From Botrytis cinerea B05.10 (lineage: Eukaryota > Ascomycota > Leotiomycetes > Helotiales > Sclerotiniaceae): a DNA stretch of 64,000 bases. The translations under genes and the position numbers were made by a program. The stretch spans positions 1,116,001-1,180,000 of the forward strand of contig NC_037318.1 in assembly GCF_000143535.2 (NCBI RefSeq), given 5' to 3'. The notes beneath the pieces are model-generated. The model did not search any database and was not told the origin of the DNA. It worked only from the letters and a program-made list of their open reading frames with translations. This document shows, one piece after another, positions 48,893 through 60,969 of the stretch. Position 1 is the first letter of the stretch. Every line of letters starts with the position of its first letter.

Positions 48893-50300
48893 ATGGAGAC
48901 CGCCAGCTTTACAGCTCGCCGGCCCGCCGCATCCAATCTTCCCAACTTCCAGCTTCCCCCTCCAGAACCCCTTGGAATGCACCATCACAAATATCAACAA
49001 CAATCCAACAACTATATTCACGGAACCACAAACAGTTCCTCCCAGCCTGTTCCTGCTGTCGCCAGCAATATATTAACGCCTCCAGCTGGCGTTCCGCATG
49101 ACGGCTTAAGTCCTCTTGCGTCCAGCGTCAACAGTGGTAGCTCGGGTAGTTCGACCGCCGGCGTACCTCCCTATCAACCTTCGGCTTTCTGGCCAAATAC
49201 TCAATCCGGAAACAACTTTACGTTTAGTTCTGCGCCACCGATGAGTGCGCCTTATGCTCAGCAACAACAACAACAACAAAGTTACATGAGCAGACCACTA
49301 TATTCACCCTCCATGAGTAGCTATCCAGGGTCGCGAATTCCCCACTCTCCCACCTCATCAGAAGGACTGCCACCACCTACCTTTGAGAGTCTTCCTCCCT
49401 TCTCTACCGGAGTCCCAATGTCTGGTTCAGGTGGACAGCAACAAAGTCTCCCCACTCTTGCACCACAGAATTCCCAACAGCAACATATGACCAGTCACAA
49501 TCTCATGAATCTTCATCAATCCTCCTCTCAAGCACCCCAACAGGGCAACGTGTCAGCTCCTGATAGTTATGGCGGACGAGCACCCCCAACTCCAAACTAC
49601 TATCCCCCCTCATCTACCCCTCAACAGTCGAATTTCCCCGCATATGCCCAACAATCACCTACACAACATTCTCCCAATACCTCCTCCGCCCCTTCTAACC
49701 GCATTTCTCCCATCCAAACTCATCACTCGCATTCTTCCATGGGCGCACCTCACCAAGGCTATCCTTCCCGTCCTTCATACCCACATTACAATCTCCCCAC
49801 CCTAGCCGCACCTATTATGTCGAATGTCCACCAACCTGGTAGTCAAATGGCACTCCTTGGCGGAATGGGCAATATGGGATACCAACAAATGCCTGGGCCA
49901 ATGTATGGCAGTCATCATCCTCAACAGATGCCTCAAAATGACCGTCCATTCAAATGCGATCAGTGTCCGCAATCTTTCAACCGCAATCACGATCTGAAAC
50001 GTCATAAACGTATTCACTTATCTGTGAAGCCATTCCCATGCGGTCATTGTGAAAAAAGTTTCTCGAGAAAAGATGCATTGAAGGTTCGTATTCACTCTAC
50101 CATTTTTCAATACCTTTATCCTTGATCATAGACTAACTTCAGCTCAGAGACACATACTCGTCAAAGGTTGCGGAACAAAGGCTGCAAACGGCACTACGAA
50201 TACCAATGGAGGTTCTCAATCACCTGTCGACAAATCTGAAATTTTAAGTGATTCTACCAACGATGAGAGCCCAGAGATGGTAAAGAAGGAGTTGTCATAA
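48893..50300 (+). CDS. flbC: C2H2 zinc-finger transcription factor, FlbC-like
   Basis: Two exons, 48893..50083 and 50148..50300, give 447 residues. The first 345 residues are disordered and rich in Pro, Ser, Gln, Tyr and His, with a Q7 run near residue 126. Two fingers sit at the C-terminal side. Finger 1 has C355, C358, H371 and H375 (FKCDQCPQSFNRNHDLKRHK). Finger 2 has C383, C386, H399 and C405, giving C2HC. The intron falls inside finger 2, just before the Arg of RHILVKGC. The pattern RPFKCDQCPQSFNRNHDLKR...KDALKRHILVKGC recalls FlbC of Aspergillus, a regulator of early conidial development. Related fungal factors share the fingers, so the orthology is probable, not certain. The tail has an acidic/Ser stretch and ends VKKELS. 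Stopping at the exon 1 frame would destroy finger 2. Confidence 0.82.
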
Positions 50301-51808
50301 GAACGTGACAATCTATTCTCATGACTTCTCGATTTCTTTTCTTTTCTTTTGTTGAAATGCAAGTTTCGACGAGATGGCAAGCACACACTATGAACGCAAA
50401 CCGATGTGCGAGCTTAGGTCGGCGAATGGGCATTCTTTCGGCGCCTTGACTAAAGAATATGGGCGTTTGGAATCTATCTGGAGGTTATAGGATTGGATTG
50501 GATGGTCAGGGGTGAGGGTGATGTGGGATATAACTTACACTGTATGGTTGGGCGGGCATCTTCTTTCGAATAGGATAACACAGAACTCAAAGAAAGATGA
50601 AGATGAGGTTGGTGGCGTTGTCATGTGATTCTCTTCGATCATGTTCATGAAACCGTGGGCATTTTGACAGATGTTTTGCTGTTCTCTTTTTTTACTTACA
50701 AAAAAATTCCCAGAATGTGGGCCTTGGTGTGGAATATACTATCTTGTCAGAGTGGATTTGTTTTGGAGTTGCGGAATTGTCGATATGTCTGTACGGCATC
50801 TCGATTTGGGCGGGATGGAAATGAATGGGTATCTGGCTCCGATGGGATAGCATTGGGAAGCGAAATGCGGAATGGGACCTGGCTGGGTGGAGCTTTGGCG
50901 TGGGAATGGATTCGGTAAATACCTTTGAATGCATTTTGCTTGTATGTTTATCTTCTGTGTTCGAGTGGGGGATGGAGAGTGAAAAGCCTCTTTTCTTCTT
51001 TATCTACTCTTCCTTTTCTTTTGGTCTCCTTGCCATGCGTGGCAATGAGTGTGCGATGTTGGGGATAGGTGATGGGTGCGTCTTGCACGCTTTTTTGCTT
51101 GCGCACCCATGTTGCGACTTGGATTTGATCTATTACATTAGCGAGGGGATGAGGCGGTTACCTATTTTGGGGAAGGGGGGGTGGATGAAGAGTGAATTTT
51201 TTTTTGAAGCAAGCTAGCTAGTGATATCAGATTTTGACCAATTTACTTTTACGACTGAATACCTTCCAATTCCCAAATCGCTTTCCAATCTTATCAAATC
51301 GTGAATTGGATTACGGATACCGAATTCCTCGATGTGATGTGATTGTATGATTTGAACAGTGTCGGGTCGGCTCATTGTCTGAGATGAAAATCTTTCTTTG
51401 AATATGGAAGATGGATAGATAGATAGTTGGTTCAATCCTTCCCGCTTTTCTTCTTTTTCTTTCTTGCTTCGATTGTCTTTCGAGACTCCATACTAAATGG
51501 ACTGGCTGTGGAGAAACTTCTCTCTCTCGATGTGTACCGTACGTATAATGCATTGAATGTACAAAGAATGCGAGCGGGTTTACTTCCCCTCTTGGTCTCT
51601 CTGTTCGTGGCCTTCTTCCACAATATCTAGTTTGGGATATTGGAGATGGGGATTTGGATGGATGGTTGTAGTGGGTGGGATTTACTACCTTCCTGTCTAC
51701 CTACCTAACTACTGGGGTGGGTAGATATGTATGATTTGATTGTATTGTATTGTATTGTAGGATAGAAATAAAGAATAGATGGGTGTTTTCTTCCAAGTTG
51801 TCTATTCG

Positions 51809-51846
51809 CCTACCTACTTACCTACCTACCTACCTACCTACCTACT
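51809..51846. repeat. CTAC tetranucleotide microsatellite
   Basis: About nine CTAC units with one CTTA variant occur here. Confidence 0.8.
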
Positions 51847-51922
51847 CTACGTGCTGATAGAGTGAGTAAATGAAGATTGAAGATTGAAGATATGGAAATG
51901 TTAGAGTAATAGAGGGAGATGA

Positions 51923-51942
51923 ATATATATATATATATATAT
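51923..51942. repeat. (AT)10 dinucleotide microsatellite
   Basis: Ten uninterrupted AT units. Confidence 0.85.
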
Positions 51943-52040
51943 TGATGAAATAAACGTATGGAAAATCGGGAGGGGGAAACACAACAAAACAAAAGAAAAG
52001 AAAAGAAATTGGAGGGATATAGGAATAGGAATACGAATGG

Positions 52041-52072
52041 ATGAATGAATGAATGAATGAATGAATGAATGA
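52041..52072. repeat. (ATGA)8 tetranucleotide microsatellite
   Basis: Eight uninterrupted ATGA units. Confidence 0.85.
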
Positions 52073-52643
52073 AAAAAAGAATGAAGACACACAATGGAAA
52101 TGGATGGAGAATGGAGAAGATACTTATTAAAACTTTATGAAGAATGGATTTTCCTGTTGCGTGGTTATACTTTGTAGTATGTATGTCATCCACAGTGTTC
52201 TAATATTTTCTAGGGGGAAAGGTTAGTTAGTTAGGTGGTAGGTAGATGGGTAATTAAGCGTAGGTACCTACCTAGTTAACCTACAAATAAGTTTCTTCGC
52301 TCTAGTTCATCCACCTTGGTGTGATTTTAGGTTATTGAGGTACCAATACCTAAGCTTGGGTACTTTAGAGTTGGAAGGTTAGATTAGATGATTGTGAGGG
52401 TTGGAGGGTGATGATGATATGTTGTCTTATGATATTATAACTTATATGATATCCATGTTATGTTTTTAATTATGGAAATTTATGTGTTTGTGGATGAGAA
52501 TGAGGTGGTTGAAGTAGGTAGGGAGGGAGGGAGGGATGGAGGAGATAGATGTTATTATTTCATATAGTCGCGGCATTCATCCAAACCCTCTCCCCAGAAC
52601 TTCTTAGACAGACAGATAGATATATATATGTATATATATAAAT

Positions 52644-52741
52644 ACATCCATAAGCAAATACCACACTATGTAAGATATCTAGATACATACACACATCCAT
52701 AAGCAAATACTACACTATATAAGACATCTAGGTACATACAT
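52644..52741. repeat. 49-bp tandem duplication
   Basis: Two adjacent 49-bp copies start ACATCCATAAGCAAATAC at 52644 and 52693. They differ at only five positions, all transitions, and lead directly into the TACA array. Confidence 0.85.
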
Positions 52742-52880
52742 ACATACATACATACATACATACATACATACATACATACATACATACATACATACATACA
52801 TACATACATACATACATACATACATACATACATACATACATACATACATACATACATACATACATACATACATACATACA
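52733..52880. repeat. (TACA)37 microsatellite, 148 bp
   Basis: 37 uninterrupted TACA units, the longest simple repeat in the window. Confidence 0.95.
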
Positions 52881-55309
52881 CATACAGACAGACATATACA
52901 CACACAACAAGCCCTCGCTTTCTCGGATCCCACAACTATATCCAAAGCTATTCACCTACCAAGAACCATACCATCCATATCTATACTAAACCACAATCCC
53001 GCATCCCGATACATTGGTTCTCACTAAGCCTTATTATATATGTATGTACCGTATGTATATGGAACTTATGTATGTACCTCGGTATGTAAATGCACGACAA
53101 TTGGTTGATCAATAGATAGATTATCTACAAGATGTAACGATACAATACGCTACACTACGCTACGATTACTCACTCCACCACACGTTCCATCCTGGGGTAC
53201 AGTACAGTACGACACGCTACGATACTGGCGGAAACATGCATGCGGCATTCATCAAGCATTCATCAAGCATTCATTAAGCATCAAGCCACAACTTTCGTTG
53301 ACAGGTACCCCCACCCCTAGAACTTAATAATATACTACTACCTACTAGTAATCCGAAGTGTAGAAAGGAATCTATTCCCAGAATCAATTTTGGGGAGGGG
53401 AGGGGGGTGGAGGTGGCATGCCATACATAATCCGAGGTAGGGGTGAGAAAATGCACAAAGATACTAATAACTAGCCCATACTATTTCCCCTCTCGTTCCT
53501 CCTCCCCCCCATATTTCCGACTTTTTTTCTTTTCCTGTCTCTGGTATAAAATACACAGTATACTCTCTAGAATCTAGATATTACCTATACAGGATAACTA
53601 CATAAAACTATAAATCTCTAAATCCATAAACGAATGGATCGAAAGAAGAATAGTAGGTCGGCACAAACAAACCCCTCCCCAAACATGCATCCCAATGCCG
53701 TGATAACCGTTTTTTGTGGTCTTGGTGGCGTTTTCGAGGCGGGCGGAGACGATCGCACGGAATACCATGCCGTGGGATGGGAACGCCATGGGATGGGCTG
53801 GGGATGGAAGCTAGAAACTGCGTTTGCAAGGCTTAGTTGCATTAACCTAACTCGAGGATGGAGATTCGTGGTGGAGATGTGATGGAGATACCTGGCTGGG
53901 TATGGTATGTAGGAGCGTAGGGAGGTAGTATGCAAGATTGTGGAGTTTGGTAGCATGCATGCATGACTTTGTAGATCGTATAACAACTATATGTATGTAT
54001 GTATGGTATGTATCTTTGAGTTTCTAGTAACTATAACTAACTATATATACATAATGTGATTGGAATAAAATCCTTTTATTTATTTATTTTGCTAGAGGAG
54101 GAAATATCCTTCCTCGGAAACAGTACGTACTCTCGCAGAGGAATATCGATGAACAGATAACTTCTCACCCTCAAGAATATGTACTCAAGTACATACATAC
54201 ATACATACATAGGCTTGGTTGTCATATTCTCAATCCCGTAATGATCAACATCTTTCTTTCCGAATGAGGGGGTTGGCATCCATTATATACCTACATGTGT
54301 AAGAGATAGGAACTCAACACAACACAACACGACATCACTCGAAGCGTGATGAGGACATATAAATCCAATCGACTTCACACTTCTTTTATATATATGATAG
54401 GAGCTGGAATCTCCTAATAACAACACAAAGCTATTTATCTGTCAAATCTCCTCCGGTAAACTAATGTCGAATCTATTGGATGCGTAGAATGAGAGCTTCC
54501 AAGCACTAGACGTCTTGATTATGGATATATACGTCTGTGTACTTTGTAGAACGTCCTGATTAGTATGAGATTCTGTGATACTAATACGCTTTCTGTCAAT
54601 TTCTTCATTCCTCTATTCCTCCATCCATTCATTAATCCATCTTTTCACAACCATCTAGATATACATGCGATTCAACTACCGCACTTCTCATTCCCCTTCG
54701 ATCAAAACATTTCAGCACCATCTACTCAACAAGCGAGCAGATATACTTTGTTCAGCAGGAAAGAATATCCGCAAGTCCCATCCAAGAATTTCACCATAAT
54801 ATATACCAGCTATAAAAATCACATCACCAAAAGTATCATCATAGAGACCCATCAACATGAATTAAAGAATTTCGGATTTCCTAAGTACACGAGTGAAAGA
54901 AACACATTCTCCCTATTCGAAAGTAAAAGAAAATCAACAATGTGCAACGTTCTCTCATCTCTCTTTGGTAATAAACTCGGACCGCCTTTTGACCTCCGTC
55001 TATCGTAGTTTCTACCCCTTTTCTTTTGTTGTGAAGAATATTAAGGTACTTTTTACAACTTCTTCATGCAACGCACCTCAATTATCCACCACTCTATGAA
55101 AATACCAAAGAAACTCACTATAATGAACATAGTATATCTACAAAAAAAGAGCAGGTATCATCCAAATACTCCCATGTGGTAAACCAGGATTTCGAGTGTG
55201 TCCAATCTTGAGTGAGGTGTAGAGAGATACATCCCCATACGTAAATGTCCAAATTGGGGGGTTTAACGAGACGAAATATCGAAAATTGGCGGATGCCGTG
55301 AGCTTAGGC

Positions 55310-58300
55310 TTAAGAAATAACGGTGTCTGTTATCATCGAATTTACTGTTCTCACCATCATTCTCTTCTTTTCTTCATCCATGACGAGAACTCCACGAACT
55401 TGCAAGACGGAATCTAAGGTCTCTACAACTTTATGAAAGCTGCTTGCCGCACCTCTTTCCTGCGTAATTCGTGCTACAGCGAGGTTTATCTTTCTGCCAC
55501 GGTCCAGATGTTCGAAAACAGTCAATATCTCAGCGGCGAATGAGACCTCTTTTAAGTTTAGAACTATTTGATGTCAGTAAAATGTTGTAGAGAACTCACA
55601 TGCAAGACTTACAGTTCTCTGAGCCAACTTTGCCAAAGACAATATTCCTTTGCTTGTCAACCTGAACATCTTTGATGCCATATCTTTTCCAGTCTTTGAG
55701 CACCTTGGCAACCTCTAATCTTGCTGTACGTCTCGAAACGGAGAAGCAGATAAATTTCGAAACAGGCTTCACGTGGAATAGCTTGGCTAGCCAGTTTTGT
55801 TGGGGCTCAATCTGACGTGCTTGCGTGGCCTGATGCATGCGGTTTTGGCGACTTTGTTGTCGAGAATCTGCAATAGAATCTTGAATACTCATATCCTCGT
55901 CGAACATATCATGTGCTGTCAACCTGTTAGTATCATAAACTTCAAACGATTAAAATTTTACTTACTAGCAACGGTCATGCCGGTTTTTGGTAGTTTCTTC
56001 TTGAACAACCTACCAAGAATGGATCCCTTCTTCTTTGTCGGTGGCAGTTGTAGAAAATCTTCTGGTTCCGACTTTCGACCACCACTCTTACTTGATGACT
56101 GTGACAACAGAGTTTCATTTCCCACAATCGATGAACTTCTAGATTCGCCTTCATCGCTAGCCTTGGAATTGCGCCTAAACCAACCTGATCGTTTCTTCAC
56201 TATGGTTCCTGCATTGCTATCCTGAGCATATGGGTCATCCAGGTTGGAGCCCTCATCAATACGAGATAATTCTGGTCCAACATCTGCCTTGGAGCTAGCA
56301 TGATATTGGTGGCGTAGTCCCTGTCCAGATGATTGGTTCTTGAGAGAATTGTCGAAAGATTCTGGCCCGGATTGCCCCTTTGTTTGACCGCCTTGTGAGC
56401 TTTTCTTCCTAATAGTAAGAGGTGCTGGAGCTTTGACAGGGCTAAAAGATGCTGCGGAAGCATTGACTACTCGGATTGTTTCTCTTTCGTTGAAAAATTT
56501 AGAGTTCTTTTTCAATGTGCGAGCTTCAGGAGCTGATGCGATACGATCAGATTCGGCTTTCCGGGGAGATAGTTCATCGCCATATGCCTCATTAATCGCA
56601 GGCAATGGCCGGGCATAATTTTTCTGTTTCGCTTCCGCAGGTGCAGAAACTGCGCGACGATCCTGGCGTGGAAGCAACGGGGATGTAGATGGAGGTAGTA
56701 TTAGACGATCAATATGTGATACCATACGATCAATATATCCAGGGGAATCTTCACCAGATGCAATGCGAAGTGTAGCCTGCTTGCGTGCTTCTAACAATTC
56801 CCTTTTGACAGAATCCGATCTAGCAGGTGGTGGAGGTAGTGGTCGTGAGTCGAAAGATCCGTGTCTGAGTGTTTGGCTTTTTGCTGGCGCATTAAGTATG
56901 GGCGAAGGACCGCGAGAAGCCACGCTTGAAGTTCCTGAAAATCGAGATTTGTTCTGGGAATTAGTTGAAGAAGCGACTGATGTTCGGTTGAACGCTTCAT
57001 CGCAGTCTTTGGCCAAGCTGCTGCTCAATTGACGGACGTCATCTTTCCATATCAGACTGCCCCGTCCGGATTTCTGTATGACGGTAGTAGTAACCTTTGT
57101 GCTTCCTACTTGTAGCTTTTTTGATCTGATGTAACGTGTTGAGCTAGAATGTTCAATTGCAGGTCGTAGAGAGGTTGTCTCATTAGCTCCTGTTGCTTGC
57201 TCTCCCACATAATCCAATGGACCATTCATAGACATAATCTTTTGACTACTCAATGATCGCCTCCTAATGTGTGAGAACTCTACACCACGTTTATGTCCAA
57301 CTGTGGCACGGAAAGGAGCACTTCCTCGACTTCGAGTAGAGCTTGCAAGTGAACTACGAGAGGCATAAACTCGAGATACTGGCTTTTGTAACCTGCCCCG
57401 ATCACTGGCAGACCTTGATGTTGACATTCGAGAGGGCTGACGGTACCGGCCATGTTCTTCGTTCCGAGGAGCATGGACAGTGACCTTGATCTGATCATCA
57501 GACCTGAGTGAATCAAGGTGCTGTGGTCTTGAAGCATTGAAAGGATCGTAAGTGTGCTCGGACCTGTTACTGACTACAGTAAATCTGGAAGCTTGTTGGC
57601 GATGATGACTGGTTCCTGTTTGTGGTGGAAAGTGACAGGTAGAATATGTCTTTGTCAGTGTCGAGGGTCTGATATGATGGTAGTCACTGCTGGAATAATT
57701 TAGGTCAGGCTCGTAGTCTTCAAGTTGAGAATCTCTATATCTCAATAGCAGAGTATAGAAGCGCTTCTGTTCGTTGGGTCTATCTTGTTATTAGTATATG
57801 TAATAGATGAAGAATCAACGAAATCACCCACTTTTCACTTAACAGTGTCTCGATGAGCTGTTCTTCGGAGTATGCATGCCACATAGACCATAGCTGCCTC
57901 AGTAAATCCTTGTCAATATCACTTCGGCGTAACACTGGCCGCACGCAGTCATTCAGACTAAGGGATGGGATGCTTTGGCCGCTACCTAGATTGTCCAAAT
58001 AGTCATATTTTCTCACCACGGGGTGCTTCCAGATCTGATTAAGCGTAATTCTCTCTTTGGGACTCACTTGCAATATTCTGGAAATCAGATTTGCTGCTTC
58101 TTTAGTGAATTCTGGAGCCACTTCATACTCCCCTTTTTGGATTTTGCTGAGTAGTGGATTGAGACGTGCCCTATCATTACCGACGCCCTCAACATCAAAT
58201 GGCAGTCGTCCACATAAGCTGGCATAGAGAATCACACCCATACTCCATATATCGACCTTATCTCCCCGATATTTGAATCCACCAATAAGTTCTGGTGCAG

Positions 58301-59273
58301 CATAATGCGGGCTTCCACAAGAAGTTCTTAATTTATGATCTGCACCTTGATGCAGCGCAGCCATTCCAAAATCTGCAACTTTTATATCTCCAGTGCTTGT
58401 AATTAGAATGTTTTCCGGTTTTAAATCTCGATGGCAGATATTGTATGAATGGCAGTACCCTAGAGCACTCAAAAGTTGTCGAAAATACTTCATTGCAGTC
58501 TCTTCGTCCAGCCTTCCGTTGTTTGCAATTTGGGCAAAAAGCTCGCCATTGTCAACATATTCAAGAACCAAATAGCTACTGACTGTTAGAGGCTACCTAG
58601 ACTTGCTTTGAATTTAGAATATGACTTACATTTCAGTGCGGTTTTCCCAAATGTCGTAAATCTTCATGATATTTGGGTGTTGAATAAGCTTCATAATTGC
58701 CACTTCTCGCTCGATGCCTACAGGCATTCTTCGCACTCCATCGCTTTCATCATGTAGCGGATCCAAGCGTTCCAGGTTTGCAAGACTTCCCGCCTGGGAC
58801 ATTTGGGCATTTCTCTTTTGGACGATTTTGATAGCTGCCATTTGTTGTGTATTCCTGTTCTTTGCAAGGCGTACTCGTGCCGTTGCACCCTCGCCCAAAG
58901 TCTTACCCAGCTTCCAAGGACCAATGAATTTCTTGAGATTTTTACCATCAGAAGTAGCGGAAGATGCGGTCGAAATCTGTGAGCTTCTTTTTGAATCCGT
59001 CGCAGCTTCTTTTGATATAGCAGATAGCCTAGGGTTGACGACATTAGAGACAGGAGAGGGTATTCGAGCATTGTCAAGATATGAGTATTGTTCGCCTGGA
59101 GAAGCAGAAGCCTGGTTGTAAACGTGCAGCAAACCATCTTGTCGTAAACTGTCATGATTTGTTGATGTAGATTTCAATTGCAGTCTGGTGGCACTCGGTT
59201 GATTATTATTGACCCGTCGAGTTGCTTCTCCTAGAGGTCGTCGACTTGGCGGCCGCGCGTGTTGTGCACTCAT
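55310..59273 (-). CDS. Hsl1/Gin4-type Ser/Thr protein kinase with C-terminal KA1-like domain
   Basis: Five exons (59273..58630, 58575..57832, 57779..55966, 55915..55613, 55563..55310) give 1252 residues. The kinase domain is at about 120-405: Gly loop GEGATARV (127-134), K149, HRDLKPEN (263-270), DFG (283-285), APE (308-310). All catalytic residues are present. Residues 440-1060 are disordered, basic and Ser-rich. The C-terminal 185 residues (WLAKLFHVKPVSKFICFSVS, then RYGIKDVQVDKQRNIVFGKV, and HKVVETLDSVLQVRGVLVMD) match the fungal KA1 domain that binds acidic phospholipids. This layout is that of Hsl1/Gin4/Kcc4 and Cdr2-like septin-linked kinases, which act at the bud neck or cortex to promote mitotic entry by restraining Wee1/Swe1. 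Which paralogue it is cannot be settled here. Intron 1 ends in a tandem CAGTAG acceptor. Confidence 0.92.
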
Positions 59274-60969
59274 TGTTATGACAATCGTCTGTATCTGATT
59301 GCAATCTTTTGAAATTCCCCGTGCCCACTTAAATGTTGATCAACCCTCCTGCTGTACTGCAGGACGTGGGATAATACTGTTCAAGTCCTATTCAACTACG
59401 GCACTGGAGAGTCCCAAAACGAAACTTAAAATGGCATAGTGGTGAAGAGACGAGTGCCGATGGTAACGAATGTGCCAAAATTGAAGCGCTCAACAGCTCT
59501 AGAAATTCATGGTTAGCCTTCCATCGTGGTCAAATCAAAATGCTTTGTCTTGAGTTTCAGGAGGAAAATTAGTAAACTCACCGAGTTACAAGATTGGATC
59601 TGCTTGAAAAGATGTTTGCGTTCGAAGGGCTTATCGTCTAAGAATTCAGATTGTATCGTGTCGATGGACAGAGAAGGAGCGAATCGAAGTGAAGGTTTGA
59701 ATTAATATCGTATTAAAGAGAGTAAAATAGGAACTTGTTGAAGAAGTCTTCAAGTCGAAAAATAATACTCAAGAAAAATTGGGATTGCAAAATTGCAGTC
59801 ACTATGGTGAAGTTTTGATTATGTTGATATTTTGTTTACACCCAAAATTCCCCGCAATTGCATGCCAACCAAAATCGAGAGAGGAATGCAAATATTAACC
59901 TTGGAAGGATGACCATTGGCTCGGCTACGATATTTTCTATATTAGAGTACTTTTGAGATTCCTTGACCTGGACTGTCATCTAACAATCATTCATTAGAAA
60001 GTGTATCAACTCAGATGGCATGATAGCAAAGCATCTAGAATTTCTAATCATCTAGACTACGGCGTTATTGAGGGTTCATTCTCAACTCATGGTCACATCC
60101 ACAATGTGTACCTCGCACCTTAAGATAAACAAGACACTTGTATAATTTGAGACAACTGATTGTGAAATGAATATAAAACATAAGTAGATAGCTAAGTATA
60201 CTGGTCTCGGTTCCAGATTATCTACCCTATGAATAATAAGACTCCAATAATCCCTCAATTCGATACAAAGCTGCCTTGCAATACATATACGTAGACGGCT
60301 ATAGAATGCAGGAGAAAGGTCGCCCACCTTATCTCCTCGTCAACGCACATCTAGTTCTGTGAAACTGGGAACCTGTGATTGTTAGCAGTATTCGTTACAG
60401 AGAGCTAAGCAGTTGGCTTTGTGATATGTACAGACTTCTTGTTGCATGTATAGAGAAGGGGGGAAAGGGAGAGATGGCCCAGCCTACTGTTTTCTCTGTA
60501 TCTCCCAGTTACTTCACTAAGAATGTACACGCAGGGCCATGATTCTTGAACACTATCTATTCCACATGATTAGACGGCTAGCTTTGTGGCCTGATGTATC
60601 ATCTTATTCGTTCTCGTATCAAGTAAAGTCATGGTTTTGACAGGGGAGAGAGTAGAATTAGTTGAGAAATGTAAGAGAAGTTGAAGTGTTGTTGAGGTGA
60701 AGTTGGAAATGCGAAATCAGCTGATCAATTACAAATGGTGGGGTAATCTAGATACGCTACCCTTTACAGTACTAGCTCATTGATGCTTAACGCGAATTTC
60801 TGAAGTTTAACGCGTCTTACGCAAACTACGGTCCTTTGATTGAATTAGTTAATGCACTCCATTCATCATCCATCGGTACCCTGAAAATGTACAAGTTCAA
60901 GCACGTTGGCATATCTTTTCATAGGTCCGGTTGACTTTACAACGATTGCTTAGATCTCGAATCATTAAC
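59274..60969. other. divergent spacer between HSL1-like and SMC5
   Basis: 1.7 kb between outward-facing genes. It should hold both promoters. No gene is supported. Confidence 0.5.

Larger units (their letters stand above)
50301..55309. other. 5-kb gene-free stretch packed with microsatellites
   Basis: It lies between the ends of the FlbC-like and Hsl1-like genes, which converge. All larger ORFs here come from repeats or low-complexity sequence. The named repeats are listed separately. Confidence 0.5.

Noticed and set aside
52666..52955. Three minus-strand ORFs coding Cys-Met-Tyr-Val repeats
   Set aside because: They are translations of the TACA microsatellite in all frames, not genes.
53618..53986. 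122-codon minus-strand ORF downstream of the TACA array
   Set aside because: Overlapping frames on both strands are equally open, composition is irregular and no motif is seen.
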